Source: Enterococcus avium ATCC 14025 (GTDB taxonomy: Bacteria; Bacillota; Bacilli; Lactobacillales; Enterococcaceae). Taken from it: 38,453 nt of DNA. Below the pieces are notes generated by a model. That model was given only the letters and a program-made list of their open reading frames with translations. It made no database searches and was not told the DNA's origin. Below are positions 32,941-38,453 of this stretch, one piece after another. The stretch spans positions 1 through 38,453 of the forward strand of contig NZ_KE136364.1 of assembly GCF_000406965.1 (NCBI RefSeq). The letters are read 5' to 3'. Made by a program: the position numbers and the translations under genes. Every line of letters starts with the position of its first letter. The stretch's first letter is position 1.

Positions 32941-34305
32941 ATGGTGAGTAAAAATTATTATGATGTAACCCAATGGACAATAGGAGATCCATTTAACGAT
33001 ATTGGCGAAGTCATTAACAGTATTCTTTTAGACATTAAAAAAAGACAAAAAGAGATTGATGAAAATGATGGAGGGAAACCAGGGGCAGTCATCTATATTC
33101 CACCAGGTGATTATCACTTGAAAACACAGGTTGTTATTGATATTAGCTTCTTAAAGATCATGGGTTCTGGACATGGCTTTACTTCTTCTAGTATCCGCTA
33201 TAATGTGCCAGAGGATGAATGGAGTGATCTACATGAGCTTTGGCCTGGGGGCAGTCGCATTCTTGTTGATCTGTCGGGTTCATCGAAAGAAGAGGCTGCT
33301 GGCGCGGCATTCTACATTCAGCGTAGCGGTGATCCGCGAATTAGTTCTGTTGAATTTTCAAATTTTTGTATCGACGGCTTACACTTTGTCGATGATGGTT
33401 CGGATGAAACGAATCCAGAAAACACCTATACAAATAGTAAAACGGGAATATACGTTGCCAGTGCGAATGATTCGTTTCGAATTACAGGCATGGGATTTGT
33501 CTATTTGGAGCATGGAATTATTTCCTATCACGCGGACGCACTTACAATTCATGATAATTTTATCGCGGAATGTGGGAGCTGTATAGAATTACGCGGTTGG
33601 GGACAGGCGTCGAAGGTGACAGATAATTTGATTGGTGCAGGTTTCAAGGGCTATTCCATTTATGCAGAGAATTTTGGTGGCCTGCTAGTGACTGCAAATA
33701 ATGTTTTTCCTAGAGGAGCTAGCTGTATTCATCTTGAAGGAGTTACTCGCTCACTTATTAGCAATAACAGACTTCATGCCTTTTACCCAGGAATGGTTAT
33801 TTTAGATAAAAATAGCTCCGAAAATTCTATTTCATCAAACCATCTTTTGCATGATCATGAACCTTGGGCACCGTTGCAAGGAAGGAATAACGGTTTAGAT
33901 GATACCTTTGGACTTTTATCAATCAATGGTAACAGCAACACGGTGATTGGCAACCATTTTTCTGAAATTATTGACAAGGATCAAATTTCACCAAAAGGAG
34001 CAACTCCTGTAATTATCCATGTTGTTACTGGTAATGGAAATTATATTTCTAATAATCATATAGTCGCTACAAAATCAGAATTAACATCCAGTGATTCCTG
34101 TTTTGCATCACAAGTAGAAGCCTTATTGACCAATGATGCAACCGAGGCTCTTGAGGTCAAGGCGGTATTAATTGAAAGACAGTCTTTTGGCAATACGGTG
34201 CTCGACTCTGGTTCTGAAGCACAAGTTGAACTGGATAAAAAAGACAATGCCTTTAGAGCGACGCCAATTCCAGCTAAGCATTCTATGTTGAACGAATTCA
34301 GTTGA
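32941..34305 (+). CDS. GH91 protein: difructose-anhydride hydrolase or inulin fructotransferase
   Basis: A 454-residue right-handed beta-helix enzyme of family GH91. Known members either make difructose anhydride (DFA I or III) from inulin or open DFA III to inulobiose. ATG 32941 follows AGGAGGAG. Recognisable stretches: PGAVIYIPPGDYHL, IMGSGHGFTSSSIRYN, the ISYHADALTIHDNFIAE region and FYPGMVILDKNSSENSI. Asp205 and Glu216 are spaced by 11 residues, as in the catalytic pairs reported for this family. There is no signal peptide, unlike secreted inulin fructotransferases, and the gene sits within an importer operon with a cytoplasmic GH32. So I favour an intracellular DFA hydrolase; the DFA type cannot be told from sequence. 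Confidence 0.85.
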   Translation: MVSKNYYDVTQWTIGDPFNDIGEVINSILLDIKKRQKEIDENDGGKPGAVIYIPPGDYHLKTQVVIDISFLKIMGSGHGFTSSSIRYNVPEDEWSDLHELWPGGSRILVDLSGSSKEEAAGAAFYIQRSGDPRISSVEFSNFCIDGLHFVDDGSDETNPENTYTNSKTGIYVASANDSFRITGMGFVYLEHGIISYHADALTIHDNFIAECGSCIELRGWGQASKVTDNLIGAGFKGYSIYAENFGGLLVTANNVFPRGASCIHLEGVTRSLISNNRLHAFYPGMVILDKNSSENSISSNHLLHDHEPWAPLQGRNNGLDDTFGLLSINGNSNTVIGNHFSEIIDKDQISPKGATPVIIHVVTGNGNYISNNHIVATKSELTSSDSCFASQVEALLTNDATEALEVKAVLIERQSFGNTVLDSGSEAQVELDKKDNAFRATPIPAKHSMLNEFS

Positions 34306-34369
34306 GCACTATTAAACTATCTTCAAGTTTTAGCAGTATTTAATAGTAAAAAAAGTGAGGGTAAAAACG

Positions 34370-35482
34370 ATGGGAACACTTTCCATGCAACATATTTATA
34401 AAAAATATTCAAATGCGGAGAATTATACCGTAACTGATTTCAATTTAGAAATTGATGAAAAGGAATTTATCGTCTTTGTAGGTCCTTCTGGTTGTGGGAA
34501 ATCCACAACCCTTCGAATGGTAGCAGGTCTTGAGGATATTACTGAAGGAGAATTGAAAATTGGTGATAGAGTCATCAACAATGTAGCACCAAAGGATCGA
34601 GATATCGCAATGGTCTTTCAAAATTATGCGCTCTATCCACATATGACTGTATTTGACAATATGGCCTTTGGCTTAAAGCTCAGAAAATATCCAACAGATG
34701 AGATTAAAAAGAAGGTAGAAGAAGCGGCGGAAATTTTAGGCTTAACGGAGTATCTAAAGAGAAAACCTGCGGCTTTATCTGGAGGACAACGTCAACGTGT
34801 CGCTTTAGGTCGTGCGATCGTCCGTGATGCTCAAGTCTTTTTAATGGATGAGCCCTTGTCTAATTTGGACGCAAAACTACGTGTATCCATGCGTGCTGAA
34901 ATCGCAAAATTGCATCAACGCTTAGGAACGACAACCATTTATGTTACTCATGATCAGACAGAAGCGATGACAATGGCGGATCGGATCGTCATTATGAAGG
35001 ATGGTTTGATTCAACAGATTGGTAGTCCTAAAGAAGTGTATGATTTACCTGAAAATGTCTTTGTTGCAAGTTTCATTGGTTCACCTGCAATGAATTTTTT
35101 CAATGTGACCTTAAAAAATGGTTACATCACTAGTGGACGAAATTTCAAATTGAAAGTGCCAGAAGGTGAGAATAAAGTGCTCGTGGCAAAGGGCTATGAA
35201 GGAAAAGACTTGATTTTCGGTATTCGGCCAGAAGATATTAGAAGCGAACAGATCGTCTTGGATTCAGTTGTTGAGTCAGCAATAGATGCAACGATTGTCG
35301 TATCAGAGCTTTTAGGCTCAGAAACGTTGTTATACAGCAAAATTGATGAAACAGAATTTGTTTCTAAAGTTAATGCTAGAGATTTTCATCGTCCAGGTGA
35401 GGTTGTTCGTTTAGCGTTAGAAATCTCAAAGGGACATTTCTTTGATCCAAAGACAGAAGTACGAATTAAATGTACGAAATAA
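34370..35482 (+). CDS. msmK-like: MsmK/UgpC-like sugar ABC transporter ATPase
   Basis: A 370-residue ATPase that should drive the two CUT1 permeases upstream. ATG 34370 follows GTGAGGG by 8 nt; GTG 34355 is in frame but is itself part of that site. Walker [10 protein letters not shown] (38-46), Q-loop [12 protein letters not shown], signature [14 protein letters not shown] (136-149), Walker B VFLMDEP (156-162), H-loop VTHDQTEA, and a C-terminal OB-fold/TOBE regulatory domain (from about 240, with FGIRPEDI). Many Firmicutes use one shared MsmK for several importers; this locus carries its own copy, which makes it self-sufficient after transfer. Confidence 0.94.
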   Translation: MGTLSMQHIYKKYSNAENYTVTDFNLEIDEKEFIVFVGPSGCGKSTTLRMVAGLEDITEGELKIGDRVINNVAPKDRDIAMVFQNYALYPHMTVFDNMAFGLKLRKYPTDEIKKKVEEAAEILGLTEYLKRKPAALSGGQRQRVALGRAIVRDAQVFLMDEPLSNLDAKLRVSMRAEIAKLHQRLGTTTIYVTHDQTEAMTMADRIVIMKDGLIQQIGSPKEVYDLPENVFVASFIGSPAMNFFNVTLKNGYITSGRNFKLKVPEGENKVLVAKGYEGKDLIFGIRPEDIRSEQIVLDSVVESAIDATIVVSELLGSETLLYSKIDETEFVSKVNARDFHRPGEVVRLALEISKGHFFDPKTEVRIKCTK

Positions 35483-35525
35483 TTCTATCATTAAAAAGTG
35501 AGAGTTAAAGTTAGGAGGGATTCTC

Positions 35526-37025
35526 TTGTCGAATGAATTAATGAAAAAAAATATTGCTCGTGCTCAAGCTGAAATAGCTGAGAAAAAAGCAGAAGTCAGT
35601 AAGGGAGCAATGCGCCAAAAGTATCACTTTATGACTGAAGCTGGTTGGCTAAATGACCCGAATGGGCTCATTTATTTTAAAGGTAAGTACCATTTCTTCT
35701 ATCAATATAATCCTTATGACTCCTATTGGGGCTCGATGCACTGGGGGCATGCAATCAGTGATGACATGCTGCACTGGGAATATTTACCTCTTGCGTTGGC
35801 GCCAAGCGAAACCTATGACAATCATCCTAAAGGTGGCTGTTTCTCTGGAAGTGCGATTGAATGTGAGGGGCGGCTCTACCTTTTATACACCGCATCGACA
35901 AACTATGGAGACGGGTTTGTTCAAAATCAATGCATGGCATACAGCGATGATGGTATCCATTTTGTCAAAAGTGAAAAGAATCCGGTTATTGCTGCTCCGC
36001 CAACTGGTTATGATGTGGGCGAGTTTCGCGACCCAAAAGTTTGGAAGCATGAAGATTATTTCTATTTGGTATGTAGTGGGAAAAAGGATGAGCTTGGACA
36101 AGCACTATTGTATCGTTCAAAAAATTTAGAAGATTGGGATTTCTTTAATGTTCTTGCAGAGAGCCGTGGGGAATTTGGCTATATGTGGGAATGTCCTGAT
36201 TTTTTTCCATTGAAAAATGCCAACGGAGAAAAGTATGTTCTAACGTTTTCTCCAATGGGAGTGAAAGAACGAACGAGTATTTATTTAGTCGGAGACATGA
36301 ATTATGAAACTGGAAAGTTCAATTACACGATTGTAGGAAATATTGATTGGGGATTTGATTATTATGCCCCACAATCATTTGTTGATCAATCCGGCAGACG
36401 CATTCTTGTTGCGTGGGCGAATGGTTGGGATTGGATGCCGTGGTGGAAAGATTGGGGGCCAACCTTCAAAGAAGGCTGGTGTGGTTCTTTCAATCTTCCG
36501 CGAGAAGCAATCCTTGATACGGATAATACAGTGAAGTTTGTACCTATAGAAGAGCTACAATCTATTCGGAAATCAGCTGAAGCGATTCATAAAAAGTCTA
36601 TTCTTGAAAAAGGAGAATTCTCGATTCCCACAGCTAACGGCAATTGTTTTGAACTGGAAATGACAATCGATCTTGCTAACAGTACCGCTGATTCCTTTGA
36701 GCTACGCTTGAGGAGCAACGATCATCTAGCTACCATTGCAACATTCGATTTAAGAAAGCAGATTCTGACAGTTTCTCGCGACAACTCAGATGATTGGAGC
36801 CAAGGAACTACAAAAAGTAATTTGCTACTAGAGGATGAAGCAACACTAAAGATTCATTTGTTTGTAGATCAATCCTCTATAGAGATTTTTACAGATGATT
36901 ATAAAACGAATCACAGTCTAAATGTTTTTGCTAAAGAGGATCAAAATAGGAACTATGTTTCTGTTGCTGAGGGCACTCTTGTGATCAATCAGCTTGAAAC
37001 GTGGGAACTAACGAAAACAATGTAG
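35526..37025 (+). CDS. GH32 beta-fructosidase (sucrose-6-P hydrolase/inulobiase type)
   Basis: A 499-residue beta-fructofuranosidase that releases fructose from beta-2,1 or sucrose-type bonds. TTG 35526 follows AGGAGGG by 6 nt. The GH32 motifs are complete: WLNDPNG with nucleophile Asp44, FRDP with Asp169 (transition-state stabiliser) and ECPD with Glu222 (acid/base). A C-terminal beta-sandwich starts near residue 345. No signal peptide, so it acts in the cytoplasm on imported sugar, probably inulobiose released by the GH91 enzyme. It stands between the ATPase and the fructokinase genes. Confidence 0.92.
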   Translation: MSNELMKKNIARAQAEIAEKKAEVSKGAMRQKYHFMTEAGWLNDPNGLIYFKGKYHFFYQYNPYDSYWGSMHWGHAISDDMLHWEYLPLALAPSETYDNHPKGGCFSGSAIECEGRLYLLYTASTNYGDGFVQNQCMAYSDDGIHFVKSEKNPVIAAPPTGYDVGEFRDPKVWKHEDYFYLVCSGKKDELGQALLYRSKNLEDWDFFNVLAESRGEFGYMWECPDFFPLKNANGEKYVLTFSPMGVKERTSIYLVGDMNYETGKFNYTIVGNIDWGFDYYAPQSFVDQSGRRILVAWANGWDWMPWWKDWGPTFKEGWCGSFNLPREAILDTDNTVKFVPIEELQSIRKSAEAIHKKSILEKGEFSIPTANGNCFELEMTIDLANSTADSFELRLRSNDHLATIATFDLRKQILTVSRDNSDDWSQGTTKSNLLLEDEATLKIHLFVDQSSIEIFTDDYKTNHSLNVFAKEDQNRNYVSVAEGTLVINQLETWELTKTM

Positions 37026-37027
37026 CC

Positions 37028-37062
37028 AAATGCTCGAAGAAAGTACAGATCTTCGAGCATTT
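37028..37062 (+). promoter_or_regulatory. Intercistronic hairpin before the fructokinase gene
   Basis: A 13-bp perfect stem AAATGCTCGAAGA / TCTTCGAGCATTT with 9-nt loop begins 2 nt after the GH32 stop and ends 7 nt before the GGAGG of the next gene. As with the hairpin before the GH91 gene, there is no T-run, so an mRNA stability or processing role is likelier than termination. Confidence 0.6.
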
Positions 37063-37080
37063 GAAATATGGAGGATGAAA

Positions 37081-38046
37081 ATGAAAATAATTGATGTAAC
37101 TGCTCTGGGCGAAATTCTAATTGATTTTACTCAAAATGGTCTAAGTGAACAAGGCAATCCATTACTGGAAATGAATCCTGGTGGTGCACCATGTAACGTA
37201 TTAGCGATGTTAAGAAAGTTTGATCGTAATGTTGCGTTCATTGGAAAAGTCGGGGATGATAATTTTGGCTGGTTTTTGAAAGAAAAGGCCGAAAAATCAG
37301 GAATTGATGTAAGCAATTTGTCCTTTGATAAAGACGTACACACCACCTTAGCCTTTGTGCACAATGGGGAAGACGGGGACAGAGATTTTACTTTTTGTCG
37401 TAATCCAGGAGCAGACATGCAATTAACAGAACAGGAAGTGAATGAAGAGGTAATCAAGCAATCAAGGATTTTTCATTTTGGAACACTTTCTATGACCCAT
37501 GAAGGAGTACGCAGTGCAACGAAAAAGGCACTGACTATCGCTAAACGCAGTGATTGCTTGATTTCATTTGATCCCAATATTCGTGAACCATTATGGGAGA
37601 ATTTAGAAGAGGCTAGAAAGCAAGTAGAAGTTGGGTTAAGCTATTGTGATATTCTTAAAATATCAGACAACGAAATTCAATGGCTTACAGGAGAAGAGGA
37701 TTATTCAAAAGGGGTTAAAAAAATTAGAGATAAATATCCGATTAAATTGATCTTTGTTTCGATGGGGGATAAGGGAAGCCGAGCATATTATGAAGAAGAT
37801 ATGATTGAAGTTCATGCTTTTAAGAATGAACAGACCATCGAAACTACTGGTGCAGGAGATACTTTTTGTGGGTGCGTACTTAATTATATTCTTGACTATG
37901 GACTAAAAGAATTAACGAAAGAACAATTAGCTGAGATGTTGACGTTCGCTAATGCAGCAGCTTCATTGATAACCACAAAGAAAGGTGCACTTTGCTCGAT
38001 GCCAGAGATTGAGACTATAAATAGATTTCTGGCAATTAGTAAATAA
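37081..38046 (+). CDS. scrK-like: PfkB-family fructokinase
   Basis: A 321-residue sugar kinase that should phosphorylate fructose from the GH32 reaction to fructose 6-phosphate. ATG 37081 is chosen because GGAGG at 37070-37074 is 6 nt upstream; earlier in-frame starts lie in the hairpin. PfkB signatures: LGEILIDF at the N-terminus, NPGGAPCNVLAML (substrate lid region, about 32-44), FDPNIREPLW and the catalytic GAGD motif with Asp260 (TTGAGDTFCG). Fructose is favoured over ribose or KDG by the operon context. It is the last gene of the operon. Confidence 0.9.
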   Translation: MKIIDVTALGEILIDFTQNGLSEQGNPLLEMNPGGAPCNVLAMLRKFDRNVAFIGKVGDDNFGWFLKEKAEKSGIDVSNLSFDKDVHTTLAFVHNGEDGDRDFTFCRNPGADMQLTEQEVNEEVIKQSRIFHFGTLSMTHEGVRSATKKALTIAKRSDCLISFDPNIREPLWENLEEARKQVEVGLSYCDILKISDNEIQWLTGEEDYSKGVKKIRDKYPIKLIFVSMGDKGSRAYYEEDMIEVHAFKNEQTIETTGAGDTFCGCVLNYILDYGLKELTKEQLAEMLTFANAAASLITTKKGALCSMPEIETINRFLAISK

Positions 38047-38060
38047 GAATACAATTTGAA

Positions 38061-38090
38061 AGCATAAATGTGCGCATTTATGCTTTTTTA
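38061..38090 (+). terminator. Rho-independent terminator of the sugar operon
   Basis: A 10-bp perfect stem AGCATAAATG / CATTTATGCT with a TGCG loop, followed by TTTTTTA. Confidence 0.9.
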
Positions 38091-38114
38091 ACATTAAAGG
38101 AAGTATAACATTTT

Positions 38115-38156
38115 AAGCGGTCAAAGGATTGATACATCAATCTTTTGACCGCTTTT
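38115..38156. terminator. Second long hairpin before the IS91-family gene
   Basis: A 19-bp stem (AAGCGGTCAAAGGATTGAT / ATCAATCTTTTGACCGCTT, one G-T pair) with a short loop, followed by TTTTC. It may be a terminator or, given its place directly before the IS91-type transposase gene, part of that element's end structure. Confidence 0.65.
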
Positions 38157-38187
38157 CATCTGGTCTTTTTCCTATTAAACTGGAGAT

Positions 38188-38453
38188 ATGAAACCCAATA
38201 TTTTACACGCCATTTTCTTTGATGAATATCAAAACTGGGAGAAATTCAATCAAAGGTACACGAGAAGGATTCGATCCGTTGTGAAAAGAGAAGTGAAGAA
38301 GTTTCGCGATTGTGGTGACCTTAAAAAAGGTTATCGTCTATTTGTCTGTGAAGGATGCCATGATGTAAAGAAAGTGGCTTTTCGTTGTAAAGGGAAATTT
38401 TGTCCAACTTGTGCAACTGGGGAAAGTCAACGGTGGGCAGAGGTTGCGGCGAA
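38188..38453 (+). CDS. IS91-family transposase, N-terminal part (cut by window edge)
   Basis: The first 88 residues of a Y1/Y2-type rolling-circle transposase. ATG 38188 follows TGGAG. The N-terminal zinc-binding region of IS91 transposases is visible: C-x2-C in VCEGCHDV, then RCKGKFCPTCATGESQRWAE, the family's characteristic cysteine cluster. The HUH nuclease part lies beyond the window. Its presence at the right end of the sugar locus suggests that rolling-circle transposition may have moved neighbouring DNA. Confidence 0.85.
   Translation, partial: MKPNILHAIFFDEYQNWEKFNQRYTRRIRSVVKREVKKFRDCGDLKKGYRLFVCEGCHDVKKVAFRCKGKFCPTCATGESQRWAEVAA

Noticed and set aside
1-38453. CRISPR arrays, rRNA or tRNA genes, oriT or attachment sites
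   Set aside because: No regular spaced repeats, rRNA or tRNA-like sequence was seen; nothing could be supported as oriT or att from reading alone.

Overview
The window reads as part of an integrative and conjugative element from an Enterococcus-like low-GC Gram-positive bacterium. The evidence is A+T-rich DNA, strong Shine-Dalgarno sites, sortase-anchored surface proteins, and a transfer module built from Tn916/EF1877-type parts (TcpC, TcpD, TcpE, VirB4-like ATPase, EF1877-type membrane protein, NlpC/P60 hydrolase). No integrase, attachment site, oriT or complete relaxase is visible, so the element extends beyond the left edge and perhaps the right.

Layout. 1-469: 3' end of an unrecognised gene. 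642-5078: large CnaB-repeat surface protein, its probable sortase and a 36-residue membrane protein. 5094-12716: a GH73/M23 peptidoglycan hydrolase gene split by a group II intron (6424-12645). That intron's own reverse transcriptase is split at its YADD motif by a second group II intron (7947-9810), and again further on by an IS110-family element (about 10257-11982). 12781-14800: three small unrecognised proteins and an LPNTG surface protein. 14836-16424: tcpC, tcpD, tcpE. 16562-18751: an AAA ATPase with a zinc hook and a PrrC/RloC-like C-terminal triad, with its own extended -10 promoter, lying inside the transfer operon. 18842-28159: VirB4-like ATPase, a lipoprotein gene broken by an IS4-family element with a 10-bp target duplication, the EF1877-type membrane protein, a three-domain lysozyme/NlpC-P60/beta-lactamase-fold hydrolase, and a coiled-coil membrane protein.

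28282-38046 is a carbohydrate locus: a divergent LacI-type regulator, a sugar ABC importer (binding lipoprotein, two permeases), a GH91 protein without signal peptide, an MsmK-like ATPase, a GH32 fructosidase without signal peptide, and a PfkB fructokinase. The coherent reading is import of an inulin-derived saccharide, probably difructose anhydride, cytoplasmic opening by GH91, cleavage to fructose by GH32, and phosphorylation. The divergent promoters each carry a similar LacI/CcpA-like operator. After two terminators an IS91-family transposase gene begins and runs off the right edge.

Most notable: the nested intron-in-intron-plus-IS arrangement whose exons rejoin in frame on paper; the putative anticodon-nuclease ATPase inside the conjugation operon; the beta-lactamase-fold domain fused to the conjugative wall hydrolase; and the apparently intracellular GH91 pathway carried beside conjugation genes.
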